NCBI GenBank assembly: GCA_029776225.1
Contig: JAKOTR010000011.1
Coordinates: 62,001 to 126,000, forward strand
Origin: Acidobacteriota bacterium
Lineage (GTDB): Bacteria; Acidobacteriota; Terriglobia; Bryobacterales; Bryobacteraceae
Length of the DNA: 64,000 nucleotides
Reading direction: 5' to 3'
In this document: positions 32,875 to 42,145 of the stretch, piece by piece
Layout: every line of letters begins with the position of its first letter
Numbering within the stretch: the stretch's first letter is position 1
Notes under the pieces: generated by a model
Seen by the model: only the letters and a program-made list of their open reading frames with translations
Database searches by the model: none
What the model was told of the DNA's origin: nothing
Program-made: the position numbers and the translations under genes

Positions 32875-34032
32875 ATGCCTGACGGACCCGACTTTCCGAC
32901 TGGCCGGGATCCCCTTGCAAGTGAAGAACTTTCCCCCGCGCTCGGGATCAGCCGGAGGACGCTGGTATTCGTGTTTCTCGCCGCCGCCGCGCTGTTTGCG
33001 GTGACCAGCATCGCCGCCGGCCGGTACCACCGCGCGCAGGCCGCCAGGGCGGAGGAATTTTTCGCGCGGGGCGGGCGCCTCGCCGCTCAGAATAAGGGCC
33101 GCGAGGCCCTCCAAGCCTATCAAAACGCCCTCGCCATCGAACGCAATAACACCCGCTACCGTCTTGCCGTCGCCCTGGAATTAATGAATCTTGGCCGGCC
33201 CAGAGAGGCGGCAATCTATTTCCATGAATTGCTTCGGGCCGACCCGGCCAGCGCGATTCCCAACCTCATGCTGGCGCGCATCGCCGCGTCGGACGGAGAT
33301 ATCGATGGCGCGATGAAGTTCTACCATCGCGCTGTCTTCGGCTACTGGCCGCCGGGCTCCGAGCAGAAGCGGACCGAGGCGCAGTGGGAACTCGTGGACT
33401 TCCTGCAAAAGAACGGCACCCGCAAGCAGGTGCTGGCCGAGCTGCTGCAACTGGATCAGATGCCGATCGATGTGGATGAGAGGAAGCGCGTGGCCGGCCT
33501 GCTGGTAGAGTACGGAGCGCCCGGCCAGGCCGCGGATATTTTCCGGGATCTCCTGAGCCTGGACAGCCGGGACGCTCAGGCGTGGGCAGGGCTTGGCGAA
33601 GCCAACCTGATGCAGGGCCTGTACCTTGAGGCTCGAACGGCCTTCCGCCGCGCCGCGCGGTGGAGCCCGGACGACCGCTCGATCCGGCAGAAGCTGGAAT
33701 TGACGGAAGCCGTGATCGGTCTCGACCCTACGATTCGTGGGCTCGGCCAGGACCAGCGCTTCGCGCGCAGCCAGAAGCTCTTGCGGCTGGCGATCTCCGC
33801 GCTGGATGAGTGCGTGGAGGAGGGCGCCTCTGTGCCCGAGCCGGAGCGGAAACTCGTCGAGACCGCGCGGAAGGCGGCCGCCGCCCATCCCCGCCGGTCC
33901 GCTTACACCACGGCCATCGACGATAACATCTCGCTGGCCGAGCGGCTTTGGCAATTGCGGACTTCTCTTTGCGCTTCCCCGGATTCCAGATACGAGGCCC
34001 TTGCGCGGGTGCTCACCCGGTTGTCAGAGTGA
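32875..34032 (+). CDS. membrane-anchored TPR protein
   Basis: 385 residues with one N-terminal membrane helix (RRTLVFVFLAAAALFAVTSI, about residues 27-46) and a soluble part made of tetratricopeptide repeats: EEFFARGGRLAAQNKGREAL, LMNLGRPREAAIYFHELLRA, AGLGEANLMQGLYLEARTAF. The C-terminal third is helical without clear repeats. TPRs scaffold protein complexes; the partner is unknown. It is divergent from the spermidine synthase-like gene (120 bp) and overlaps the CLC gene start by one base (TGATG), so it may assist the channel's assembly. Confidence 0.85.
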   Translation: MPDGPDFPTGRDPLASEELSPALGISRRTLVFVFLAAAALFAVTSIAAGRYHRAQAARAEEFFARGGRLAAQNKGREALQAYQNALAIERNNTRYRLAVALELMNLGRPREAAIYFHELLRADPASAIPNLMLARIAASDGDIDGAMKFYHRAVFGYWPPGSEQKRTEAQWELVDFLQKNGTRKQVLAELLQLDQMPIDVDERKRVAGLLVEYGAPGQAADIFRDLLSLDSRDAQAWAGLGEANLMQGLYLEARTAFRRAARWSPDDRSIRQKLELTEAVIGLDPTIRGLGQDQRFARSQKLLRLAISALDECVEEGASVPEPERKLVETARKAAAAHPRRSAYTTAIDDNISLAERLWQLRTSLCASPDSRYEALARVLTRLSE

Positions 34033-35756
34033 TGCCGATCCCCTTCGCCTCCGTATTCCGAAACTCCGCCCGCAGCCTCCGGTTGCCGGGGCTGAACGAG
34101 ACGCAGCGGTTCCTGATGCTCTCGATCCTGATCGGAGTGTTCGCCGGCCTGCTGGTGGTGTGTTTCCATCTAACCATCCAATTCATCCGGTGGATTTCGA
34201 TCGATCCCGCTCCGGGCGCAAGCGCCTTGCGGAAGGTGCTTTCGCCGGCCATCGGCGCGCTCATCGCGGTGCTGCTGACATATAGGGTTTTCAGGGCCGC
34301 CCGGGGCAGCGGCGTGAGTAACACCAAGGCGGCGGTGTATATCTCAAACGGGCGAGTGCCGTTCGGCGCGGTGATCGGGAAATTCCTGGCGTGCTCGGTG
34401 TCGATCGGCACTGGAAACTCGCTCGGCCCGGAGGACCCGTCGCTGCACATGGGTGCGGGCGTGGCGTCCGCGCTCGGCCGCGCGTTCCGGCTCACGCGCG
34501 AGAGGATGCGGCTCATCGCGCCGGTCGGCGCGGCAGCCGGGCTGGCCGCAGCGTTCAACACGCCGATCGCCGCGGTCCTGTTCGTGATCGAAGAAGTGGT
34601 GGCGGGCTGGAGCGCGGCGGTGCTCGGTTCCATCGTGCTTTCCGCGGTCTCCGCGGCGGTGGTCGTCCGGTGGTTCTTGGGCGATCAGCCGCTGTTTCTC
34701 GTTCCGCAGTTCGAGCTTACCAGCGCCACGGAGCTGCTGCTATACGCGCTGGTGGGTCTCATCGGCGGCCTGCTCTCCGTGGTCTTCGTCAGAACGATTG
34801 AGAAGCTCAGGACGTGGCTGGAGCGCTTCCCGCCCAACACGGCCTATCTGCGGTCTGCCGCCGCCGGGCTCGCCGTCGGCATCACCGGAATCTGGCTCCC
34901 GGAAGTGATGGGAGCGGGCTACGACGCCATCGAGGGCGCCATGCACAACCGTTTCGCCTGGGACATGCTGGTGATCCTCGCTCTGGCCAAGATGGGGGTG
35001 ACGTTGCTGTGCTTCGGCGCCGGCACGCCGGGAGGGATGTTCGCCCCGACGCTGTTTATCGGGGGCATGATCGGCGGCGGCATCGGCGGCCTGGCCTCGC
35101 TCTACTGGCCGTTTCCGAGCAGCGGCGCGAGCGCCTACGTGCTGGTCGGCATGGGAACCTTTTTCGCGGGCGTGTTTCGCGCGCCGATGACCTCGATCTT
35201 CATGGTCTTCGAGGTCAGCGCAACGTACGTGATCATCCTGCCGGTCATGATCGCCAACACGGTGGCGTTCCTGGTATCGCGGCGCCTGCAGCCCAAGCCG
35301 TTTTTCAGCATGGTGGCCCGTCACGAGGGGCTGGATCTGCCTTCGCTCGAAGAGGAGCGGGAAGCGCAGCCTGCGCGCGTGGAGGATGCCATGTCGCCTG
35401 CGGCGGGCGTCCTGGACCCGGACACGACCGTCGCCGCCGCCCTCGAGGCCATCCAGCTCGACGAGGCCGTGCTCGTGTCGCTGGATCAGGGCGCATGGTG
35501 CCACGTCAGCTCTCAGGATCTTGAAGCCGCACTCCTGAGAGGCGGCGGCGAACGCAAGCTCAGGGACGAGTTCCCCCTCACGCCCCTGCCGCGCCTCTTC
35601 CCGGATCTTCCCTTGGAAACGGCGCTGCGCCTGCTCGGCTCGCATCCGGTGCTGCCGGTGTCCAGCCGCATGCGCCCCTACCGGCTTCTGGGCGTACTGA
35701 CGCTCAGGGACGTCTATCGCGTCTACGAAATCGAAGAACCGGCGAAGCTGGCCTAG
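34032..35756 (+). CDS. CLC-type chloride channel/antiporter with C-terminal CBS region
   Basis: 574-residue CLC family transporter. Pore motifs are recognisable: GSGVSNTKA in place of GSGIP, the gating-glutamate loop SLGPEDPSLHMGAG with Glu134, and GGMFAPTLFIGG. In the gating loop the usual GPEGP reads GPEDP, i.e. Asp135 replaces a nearly invariant Gly. The C-terminal ~125 residues after ARVEDAMSP form CBS-domain sequence (ILGVLTLRDVYRVYE-like end), probably nucleotide-responsive. Start at ATG 34032 overlaps the TPR gene stop; the open frame upstream is a shadow. Whether it is a channel or H+/Cl- antiporter is not clear. Confidence 0.92.
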   Translation: MPIPFASVFRNSARSLRLPGLNETQRFLMLSILIGVFAGLLVVCFHLTIQFIRWISIDPAPGASALRKVLSPAIGALIAVLLTYRVFRAARGSGVSNTKAAVYISNGRVPFGAVIGKFLACSVSIGTGNSLGPEDPSLHMGAGVASALGRAFRLTRERMRLIAPVGAAAGLAAAFNTPIAAVLFVIEEVVAGWSAAVLGSIVLSAVSAAVVVRWFLGDQPLFLVPQFELTSATELLLYALVGLIGGLLSVVFVRTIEKLRTWLERFPPNTAYLRSAAAGLAVGITGIWLPEVMGAGYDAIEGAMHNRFAWDMLVILALAKMGVTLLCFGAGTPGGMFAPTLFIGGMIGGGIGGLASLYWPFPSSGASAYVLVGMGTFFAGVFRAPMTSIFMVFEVSATYVIILPVMIANTVAFLVSRRLQPKPFFSMVARHEGLDLPSLEEEREAQPARVEDAMSPAAGVLDPDTTVAAALEAIQLDEAVLVSLDQGAWCHVSSQDLEAALLRGGGERKLRDEFPLTPLPRLFPDLPLETALRLLGSHPVLPVSSRMRPYRLLGVLTLRDVYRVYEIEEPAKLA

Positions 35757-35834
35757 CGGTCGACGGTTCGCCGCGCGTGCTGCCTTTGAAATTGAGATAA
35801 TGGCATCGGCGAATCTGAATAGCTGGAGCGTGGC

Positions 35835-36974
35835 ATGAACTCCGATTTCTCACGACGCAACTTCCTGGCTGCGGGGCTGGCGCTGCCCGCGGCGAATGCT
35901 GTTCCCGCAAACTCGCTTTTCTCCGCGCCGGAGCCGCCGGCGGGACAGGGCCTTGCCTACCGCGTCCTCGGCAACACCGGCCTGAAGGTCACCACCGTCG
36001 GTTTCGGCTGCATGATCACCTCCGATCCCACGGTGATCACCCGGGCGGCGGACATGGGCATCAATTACTTTGACACTGCCCGCGTGTATCAAAACGGCAA
36101 CAACGAGCGCATGGTCGGCGCCGCGCTGGGCTCCAGGCGCAAGAACGTCGTTCTCTCGACCAAGGTGGGCGCCAAAGACAAGGCGGGAGCCCTCAGGGAT
36201 CTCGAAACGAGCCTGAAGGAGCTCGGGACCGACTATGTCGATATCTGGTATCTGCACGGCAAAGACAGCCCCGAAGCGCTGACGGACGAACTGCTCGAGG
36301 CGCAGGAAACCGCCCGCAAGGACGGCAAAATACGCTTTGCCGGAGTGAGCACGCACCGTGTTGCCGCCATCGCCGATGCCGTGATCAAGACGGGCAAATT
36401 GCAGGTGGTGCTGGCCTCCTACAACTTCACCATGGGCGCCGACGCCGAAGATGCGATCAACAAGCTGCACAAGGCAGGTATCGGCGTGGTGGCGATGAAG
36501 GTGATGGCGGGAGGCCGGCGTGGGCGGCAACCGAGGCCGGAATTGAGCCGTCCCGGCGCCATGGCGGCGGCGCTGCGGTGGGTGTTGAAAAACCAGGGGG
36601 TTGCGACCTCCGTCCCCAGCATGACGGACATCGAGCAGCTTGAAGAGAACTTCAAGACGATGTCGCAGAAATTCTCCGACGCCGACCAGAAGATCCTCAC
36701 GGCGCGGCTCGAGGAGATCCGGACGGAATACTGCCGCATGTGCGGCCGGTGCGACGGCAAATGCCCCCAGGGCCTGCCCGTTTCCGACGTGCTGCGCTAT
36801 CTCACTTACGCCGAAGGCTACGGTCAGTTTGCGCTTGGCCGCGAGCACTTCCTGCAATTGCCCGAGCGGCTGAGGAGCGTGCGCTGCGGCGAATGCGCTT
36901 CGTGCCCGATCCGCTGCCCGAACGGCGTGCAGGTCACCAGGCGGCTGATCCGCGCCCAGGAGCTTTTCGCGTAG
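35835..36974 (+). CDS. Tat-exported aldo/keto reductase with C-terminal [4Fe-4S] domain
   Basis: 379 residues. The N-terminus SRRNFLAAGLALPAANA is a twin-arginine signal peptide. An aldo/keto reductase barrel follows with the catalytic Asp and Tyr in FDTARVYQNG, the Lys in VVLSTKVG and the His in IWYLHGKD. The C-terminal ~80 residues contain CRMCGRCDGKCP (near 299-310) and a second group CGECASCPIRCP (near 352-363), so one or two Fe-S clusters are likely. Tat export fits a protein folded with cofactors. Such AKR-ferredoxin fusions are frequent in Acidobacteriota and Planctomycetes; substrate unknown. GGAG precedes the ATG. Confidence 0.93.
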   Translation: MNSDFSRRNFLAAGLALPAANAVPANSLFSAPEPPAGQGLAYRVLGNTGLKVTTVGFGCMITSDPTVITRAADMGINYFDTARVYQNGNNERMVGAALGSRRKNVVLSTKVGAKDKAGALRDLETSLKELGTDYVDIWYLHGKDSPEALTDELLEAQETARKDGKIRFAGVSTHRVAAIADAVIKTGKLQVVLASYNFTMGADAEDAINKLHKAGIGVVAMKVMAGGRRGRQPRPELSRPGAMAAALRWVLKNQGVATSVPSMTDIEQLEENFKTMSQKFSDADQKILTARLEEIRTEYCRMCGRCDGKCPQGLPVSDVLRYLTYAEGYGQFALGREHFLQLPERLRSVRCGECASCPIRCPNGVQVTRRLIRAQELFA

Positions 36975-37093
36975 GCACCCCGGAGCGGTCTGCTGAACCC
37001 TTGTTTTTCCGCGTTAAACCCGTTGTTGGAAACGCGCGGGGGCCAGTGGCGTATACTACGGCTTTGTAGGACGAATCCACTTCGGAGTTGACG

Positions 37094-38119
37094 ATGGCAG
37101 CCGTGGACTCTCTCAATCTATCCAGGGTCAGCCGGAAGTCGGAGGAGGCGCCGGACCCCGACGCCGAGCTGGCCCGAAAAGCTTTGTATTACATGTTCCT
37201 GATGCGCGAAGTGGAAGAACGCATCGAGAAAAGGCTCTACCGGCAGGGCAAAATTGTGGGCGGCGTTTACGTCGGCCGCGGGCAGGAGGCGATCTGTGTA
37301 GGGGCGGGGCTGGCCGCCGATCCGCAGGATGTTCTGTTCCCTTGCCACAGGGATATGGCGTTGTATTTCATCCGCGGGATCCAGCCAAGGGAGGTGCTGG
37401 CCCAATACATGGGGCGTGTGGGCGGCCCAACGCGCGGCAAAGACGGCAACATGCACATGGGCGACCTGAACCGCCGCATTGTGGCGATTATCAGCGCGAT
37501 GGCGGCGTCCGTGCCGGTGTCTGCCGGAGCGGCGATGGCGCTGAAGTATCAGGGCAGCCGCAATTGCGTCCTCGTCTTCTTCGGCGACGGCGCAACCAGC
37601 CGCGGGGACTTCCACGAGGGCATCAATATGGCCGCCGTGATGAAGGCGCCCCTCGTGTTGATCTGCAATAATAACGCCTACGCTTACTCGACGCCGGTGC
37701 ACAAGCAGATGGCCTGCGCGAACGTGGCCGACAAAGGCCCGGGTTACGGCGTGCCCGCCGAAATCGTTGATGGCAACGACTTCTTCGCGGTGCACCGCGC
37801 CACGGCACGCGCCATCGCGCACGCGCGCGAAGGACTCGGTCCCTACCTCATCGAGTGCAAAACCTTCCGCATGACCGGGCACGCGGCGCACGACTCCGCC
37901 TTTTACGTGCCGAAGCACCTCTTTGAGGAGTGGGCGGCCAAAGACCCCATCTTGCGGCTTGAGCGGCACATGATCGAGAACGGGATCGCCACGCGCGAGG
38001 AAATCGACGCCATGTACGCGCGCATCCGGGCCGAAGTGGATGAGGCGCAGGCGTGGGCCGAGCAGAGTCCGTTTCCGGACCCGTCCGAACTGCTCACCAA
38101 CGTCTACGAGGAGAAGTAA
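37094..38119 (+). CDS. pdhA: pyruvate dehydrogenase E1 component, alpha subunit
   Basis: Thiamine-diphosphate-binding alpha subunit of the pyruvate (or branched-chain 2-oxoacid) dehydrogenase E1, 341 residues. The TPP motif runs from FFGDGATSRGDFHEG (near 162) to LICNNNAYAYSTP (near 193), and the phosphorylation-loop region is FRMTGHAAHDSAFY. The start is the ATG 37094, 6 nt after GGAG; the in-frame TTG 37088 would overlap that box. A TATACT -10-like box lies at 37052-37057. pdhB follows after 3 nt, but the E2 and E3 genes of the complex are not adjacent. Confidence 0.94.
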   Translation: MAAVDSLNLSRVSRKSEEAPDPDAELARKALYYMFLMREVEERIEKRLYRQGKIVGGVYVGRGQEAICVGAGLAADPQDVLFPCHRDMALYFIRGIQPREVLAQYMGRVGGPTRGKDGNMHMGDLNRRIVAIISAMAASVPVSAGAAMALKYQGSRNCVLVFFGDGATSRGDFHEGINMAAVMKAPLVLICNNNAYAYSTPVHKQMACANVADKGPGYGVPAEIVDGNDFFAVHRATARAIAHAREGLGPYLIECKTFRMTGHAAHDSAFYVPKHLFEEWAAKDPILRLERHMIENGIATREEIDAMYARIRAEVDEAQAWAEQSPFPDPSELLTNVYEEK

Positions 38120-38122
38120 GCC

Positions 38123-39094
38123 ATGCCCACGACATATCTGGAAGCGATCCGCCAGGGCATCTGGGAAGAAATGGAGCGCGACCCGAACGTCTTCTGTATC
38201 GGCGAGGACATCGGGGTGTACGGCGGGGCGTTCAAGGTGACGGCGGGCATGTTGGAAGCGTTCGGCGAGAAGCGCGTCGTGGATACGCCAATTTCCGAAT
38301 CGGCCATCGTAGGTGCGGCGATCGGCGCCAGCCTGATGGGACTCCGGCCCATCGCCGAAATGCAGTACGCCGATTTCATTTCGTGCGCGTTCGACCAGGT
38401 GGTGAACTTCGCCGCGAAGTGCCGCTACCGCTGGAACGCGCCGGTGCCGATCGTCGTGCGGGCACCTTCGGGTGGAGGCACGCACGGCGGCCCGTTCCAC
38501 TCGCAGAGTCCCGAAGCCTGGTTCGTGCATACGCCCGGCTTGAAAGTGGTGATGCCCGGAACGGCACGCGACGCCAAGGGGCTGATCAAGGCGGCCATCC
38601 GCGACAACGACCCGGTCATCTTCTTCGAGCACAAAGCGCTTTACCGCCGCCTCAAGGAGGAGATCCCCGAAGGCGATTACACCGTGCCGATCGGCAAGGC
38701 GCGGGTGTTCCGCGAGGGAAAAGACCTTTCCATCATTACTTACGGCGCGATGCTCTACGTGGCGCAGGAAGCGGCCGAAACGCTGGAGAAGGAGGGCGTT
38801 TCGACAGAGATCATCGATATGCGGACCCTGCTGCCGATCGATGAGGAAACCGTGCTGGCGAGCGTCAAGAAGACGTCGCGCGCGATACTGCTGCACGAGG
38901 CGACTTTGACCGGAGGCTTCGGCGCGGAGATCGCGGCCCGGATTGCCGAAAAGGCGTTTGAATACCTCGATGCGCCGATAGCTCGGGTGGCTGCGCCCGA
39001 CACGCCGATACCCTTCAGCACGCCGCTTGAACAGGCGTTTTTCCCGAACGCGGACAAGGTGCTGGAGAAAGCGCGCTGGCTGTGCGCGTATTAG
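38123..39094 (+). CDS. pdhB: pyruvate dehydrogenase E1 component, beta subunit
   Basis: 323-residue E1 beta subunit that forms the alpha2beta2 heterotetramer with PdhA and passes the acyl group to E2. Family motifs: CIGEDIGVYGGAFKVT, DTPISESAIVGAAIGA, GGGTHGGPFHSQSPE, and the transketolase C-terminal LLHEATLTGGFGAEIAARI. It directly follows pdhA and is convergent with the HAD gene, with one base between the two stop codons. Specificity for pyruvate rather than branched-chain 2-oxoacids is not certain. Confidence 0.94.
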   Translation: MPTTYLEAIRQGIWEEMERDPNVFCIGEDIGVYGGAFKVTAGMLEAFGEKRVVDTPISESAIVGAAIGASLMGLRPIAEMQYADFISCAFDQVVNFAAKCRYRWNAPVPIVVRAPSGGGTHGGPFHSQSPEAWFVHTPGLKVVMPGTARDAKGLIKAAIRDNDPVIFFEHKALYRRLKEEIPEGDYTVPIGKARVFREGKDLSIITYGAMLYVAQEAAETLEKEGVSTEIIDMRTLLPIDEETVLASVKKTSRAILLHEATLTGGFGAEIAARIAEKAFEYLDAPIARVAAPDTPIPFSTPLEQAFFPNADKVLEKARWLCAY

Positions 39095-39095
39095 C

Positions 39096-39881
39096 CTAAG
39101 CGGGCGGCAACAGCAGCTCCAGGTCAGAAATCTTCAGCCAGCACTCCGGCCGCGCAGCGGAGCGGTTCTCGAGCACCTCGCATGTCTCGCCGCCGGGATC
39201 GCCCAGGCAAGTCAGCACGAGCGCTGCCTGCGAAAAATCTTCATCGCGGGTGTAGCTGCTCACCGTCACCACGCATTGCATTCCGGCCGCCGTGGCGGCT
39301 ACGACTCCGTTATTGGAGTCTTCGATCACCACGCAACGGGACGGGCTGATGCCCAGCTTCTCGGCCGCCAGCAGGTAGATATCGGGCGCGGGTTTTTTTG
39401 CCTTCACGCAGTCGCCGGCCAACACGAGCGCGAACCGGTTCGCGGTTGCCTCGCCCATCGCGTGGCGCAACACGGCGCGCACCGATTCTTCGGCGGACGT
39501 CGAAGCCACCGCAAGCGTCCAGCCGTTCTCCAGCGCTTCCTCGGCAATCCGTTTGACGCCCGATCGCGGAGGGATGCGGCCGGAGGCAATGATCTCCTTG
39601 TAGATGGCGGACTTCCGCTTGTGCCACGCCGCCACCAACTCCTTCTGCGCCGCCTCGTCCCTGGGGGCTTCCGGCCACGCCGCGAGATATGCCTCCTCCT
39701 TGAAGAGGCTCAGCATCCTCTCCTTGCCGCCGCCGATTTTCAGCTTCCGCCCGTACTCCTCAACCGACCACTGCCACGGCACTCCCATCTCCCTCCACAT
39801 CTGGTTGAAGGCCGGCAGGTGGCCGAACTGCTCGGTATCGCCGAGTACGCCGTCGCAATCGAAAATTAACGCTTTGCTCAT
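39096..39881 (-). CDS. HAD-superfamily hydrolase, CbbY/beta-phosphoglucomutase-like
   Basis: 261-residue haloacid dehalogenase-like phosphatase or phosphomutase. Nucleophile motif FDCDGVLGDT (Asp8, Asp10) is followed by a helical cap domain, motif II AVASTSAEE, motif III Lys in KAKKPAPDIYLLA and motif IV VIEDSNNGVVAA. The sequence is closest in style to plant/proteobacterial CbbY-like sugar-phosphate phosphatases. The ATG at 39881 overlaps the aldolase stop (ATGA), making it the last gene of the sugar operon, where it probably dephosphorylates an intermediate or by-product. Confidence 0.92.
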   Translation of the reverse strand: MSKALIFDCDGVLGDTEQFGHLPAFNQMWREMGVPWQWSVEEYGRKLKIGGGKERMLSLFKEEAYLAAWPEAPRDEAAQKELVAAWHKRKSAIYKEIIASGRIPPRSGVKRIAEEALENGWTLAVASTSAEESVRAVLRHAMGEATANRFALVLAGDCVKAKKPAPDIYLLAAEKLGISPSRCVVIEDSNNGVVAATAAGMQCVVTVSSYTRDEDFSQAALVLTCLGDPGGETCEVLENRSAARPECWLKISDLELLLPPA

Positions 39882-40732
39882 GCCGCTTTCCCCTCGCTGC
39901 CGAAAATACGCATGAAGCACGCAATCTGCTCCACGCATTTCCGCTTCACCGCGCCGAGCAGCTTCAGCGGGTCGTATTCGGTCGGCTTCTCGTTCAAGTA
40001 ATTGCGGAAGGCGTCGGCGAACGTGATCTTCAGTTGCGTCGAGATGTTGATCTTCGGCGCGCCGCGCCGGATCAGCTCCTGGAAGGTCTCGTCGGAAAGT
40101 CCCGTGCCTCCGTGCACCACCAGCGGAATCGGTTCCGCGGCGACGATCTCCGACACGCGATCGAAATTGATTTTCGGTTTCCCCTTGTAAAGTCCGTGCG
40201 CGGTGCCGATGGCCGGGGCGAAGCTGTCGATCTTCGTCTCGCGGATGAAGGCCACGGCTTTGTCAAGCGCGACCACTGGCCCGCCGTACTCGTCGCCGAC
40301 GCCGTCCTCCACGCCTTTCACCGCCTCCAGCTCGCCCTCCACGGCCACGCCGTGCTTGTGCGCCAGTTCCACGACCTCCTTGGTCTGCGCCATGTTCTCC
40401 TCGTAGCTGAGCTTCGAGGCGTCAAACAGCACCGAATTCCACCCGGCCGCGATGCACTCCTCGATCACCTTGCGGTCGGGACAATGGTCCAGGTGAAGCG
40501 TCGCGGGAATGGGCACGCGGCTGGCCATCTCTTCGAACATCAGCCGGATCAGCTTCGCGCCCATCACCTTCACCGTCTTCACCGAAACCTGGACGATTAC
40601 GGGCGACTTCGTCTCCGCGGCGGCGGTGAGCACGGCATCCATCGTGAGGTCGTTTACGATGTTGAACGCGCCGACGCCGTAGCGGTTCTCGAAGGCGTGC
40701 TTGAGAATTTGCTGCATCGGGACTACGGGCAT
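39878..40732 (-). CDS. class II (zinc) fructose-bisphosphate/ketose-bisphosphate aldolase
   Basis: 284-residue zinc-dependent aldolase cleaving a ketose-1,6-bisphosphate or ketose-1-phosphate. Zinc and catalytic ligands are visible: LHLDHCPD with Asp82 and His83, VEGELEAVKG, FAPAIGTAHGLYKG and VVHGGTGLSDE, plus NISTQLKITF for the phosphate site. It could be FbaA or a GatY/KbaY-like tagatose aldolase; the neighbourhood, with an FGGY kinase and a DapA-family aldolase, favours a specialised sugar pathway over glycolysis. GAGGAATGG precedes the ATG, and a 39-bp gap separates it from the kinase gene. Confidence 0.93.
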   Translation of the reverse strand: MPVVPMQQILKHAFENRYGVGAFNIVNDLTMDAVLTAAAETKSPVIVQVSVKTVKVMGAKLIRLMFEEMASRVPIPATLHLDHCPDRKVIEECIAAGWNSVLFDASKLSYEENMAQTKEVVELAHKHGVAVEGELEAVKGVEDGVGDEYGGPVVALDKAVAFIRETKIDSFAPAIGTAHGLYKGKPKINFDRVSEIVAAEPIPLVVHGGTGLSDETFQELIRRGAPKINISTQLKITFADAFRNYLNEKPTEYDPLKLLGAVKRKCVEQIACFMRIFGSEGKAA

Positions 40733-40771
40733 AATCCATTCCTCAGCGTAAAAGTATCGTAATTTGCGGAA

Positions 40772-42145
40772 TTAGTCCATCGCGGCGCGCTGCGCCTGAT
40801 AATCGCGGGCCAGCATGGCCGCTCCCAGCAGCGACGACTGGTCCTGAAATTCGTATTCGAAATCCCCTGTCCAGCGCTTCTTTGCCGCCAGAATGCCAGG
40901 GATGCGCGCGCCGCCGCCGGTGGTCATCACCTTGCGGCCGAGTCTGACCATCTTGCCCACTTCTTCGAGATGGCGGCCGTGATAGAGGGCGTTCCCACGA
41001 ATCAGGCTGAGCAGCATATCGTCGCGCGTGGTCTCGAGCGTCACGCCGGAAAAGCTCGCCTTCACGCGCTCCAGGGTGTAGCGCGATCCGCCGAGGTAGG
41101 GAACGTACTCCGGCAGTTCGGCTTCGCGCCGGTCGATGTCCGGCGAGTTGAAAAACGCCGCCAGCACCAAAGGGATGTACTGCTCGTAGAACTCGGCGTC
41201 TGTCATCTCCTTGCAGAACACCGACTGGAACCACTCCAGCGCCTTGCCACCCGTGTTCAGCACGAAGAACGTAACCCAGCGGCCGGGCGCCACGTGGCAC
41301 CGCACGTTGAAGTGCGGCGAGCACACGGGCGCGTCTACGCAGACGCTGGTGATCTCACAGGTTCCGCAGATGTTGCTGATGCTCCCGGGATCGGTGAGCC
41401 CGCCGGAATACGCTGCGAGCACCGCGTCGTTGCCGCCGCACAACACCGCGCAGTCCGGCGGCAGGCCGAGTTCATCTGCAACCTCCGGAAGAATCCGGCC
41501 GGCGGGCGCGTGCGAAGGCATGAGCGGCGGCAGTTTATCGGCCGGGATGCAAGCTGCGCACAGCACGTCCTGATTCCAGGTGAGATCGTTCGCCGCGGTG
41601 TTGTAGAGCCCGGTGATGGAAACCGTCGAGGGGTCGATCGCCCACGCGCCCGTGAGCCGCTTGACCATGTAGGTGTTGCAGTGCCCGAATTTGGCCGCGG
41701 CGGACCACACCTCCGGCTGGTTGTCGCGGATCCAGAGTATCGAGCACAGCGATGAGCCGCCGGAGACTGGCAGATTGCAGGTCTCCCGCAGGAATTTCTC
41801 CTCGCCCACCGCTTCCCGGATGGCGCGGGCCTGCGCGTGGGAGCGCCCGTCGAAGAACAGGATGGCCGGTCCGAGGGCGGTTCCGTCCGCGGCCATAGGC
41901 GTCAGTCCGGGCGTGGTCACCGAAGGCGCCAGGACGCCCACGCCTCCCAGTTCGCTTCTGAGTTCCGCGCAGCACTCCCGAAGCGCCTGCCACCACTTTT
42001 CCGGTTCGATATCCGCCTTGCCGCCGTCGTAGACGTTGACGTCGTAGGGGCGCGAGGCTTCGCACTTCTTTTCCAGGCCGGGGGAAAAGACAGCCAGCTT
42101 GAACGCCGTCGTCCCCACGTCCATGGCGAGAATGTCGCGGTTCAT
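40772..42145 (-). CDS. FGGY-family carbohydrate kinase
   Basis: 457-residue sugar kinase of the FGGY family (xylulokinase, ribulokinase, fuculokinase relatives). The N-terminal phosphate loop is AMDVGTTAFKLAVF (Asp9), the substrate-side FFDGRSHAQA segment follows, CGGNDAVLAAYSGG is in the middle, and the C-terminal ATPase motif is VMTTGGGARIPG. The sugar cannot be predicted from sequence alone. The start overlaps the stop of the DapA-family gene by 4 nt. Its product would feed the adjacent class II aldolase. Confidence 0.93.
   Translation of the reverse strand: MNRDILAMDVGTTAFKLAVFSPGLEKKCEASRPYDVNVYDGGKADIEPEKWWQALRECCAELRSELGGVGVLAPSVTTPGLTPMAADGTALGPAILFFDGRSHAQARAIREAVGEEKFLRETCNLPVSGGSSLCSILWIRDNQPEVWSAAAKFGHCNTYMVKRLTGAWAIDPSTVSITGLYNTAANDLTWNQDVLCAACIPADKLPPLMPSHAPAGRILPEVADELGLPPDCAVLCGGNDAVLAAYSGGLTDPGSISNICGTCEITSVCVDAPVCSPHFNVRCHVAPGRWVTFFVLNTGGKALEWFQSVFCKEMTDAEFYEQYIPLVLAAFFNSPDIDRREAELPEYVPYLGGSRYTLERVKASFSGVTLETTRDDMLLSLIRGNALYHGRHLEEVGKMVRLGRKVMTTGGGARIPGILAAKKRWTGDFEYEFQDQSSLLGAAMLARDYQAQRAAMD

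Noticed and set aside
32755-33123. N-terminal extension of the spermidine synthase-like fusion
   Set aside because: The 123 extra residues are basic and low in coding character and overlap the divergent TPR gene; family similarity starts at the Met encoded at 32754.
33948-34031. N-terminal extension of the CLC gene
   Set aside because: It overlaps the TPR gene in another frame; the ATG at 34032 gives a TGATG coupling.
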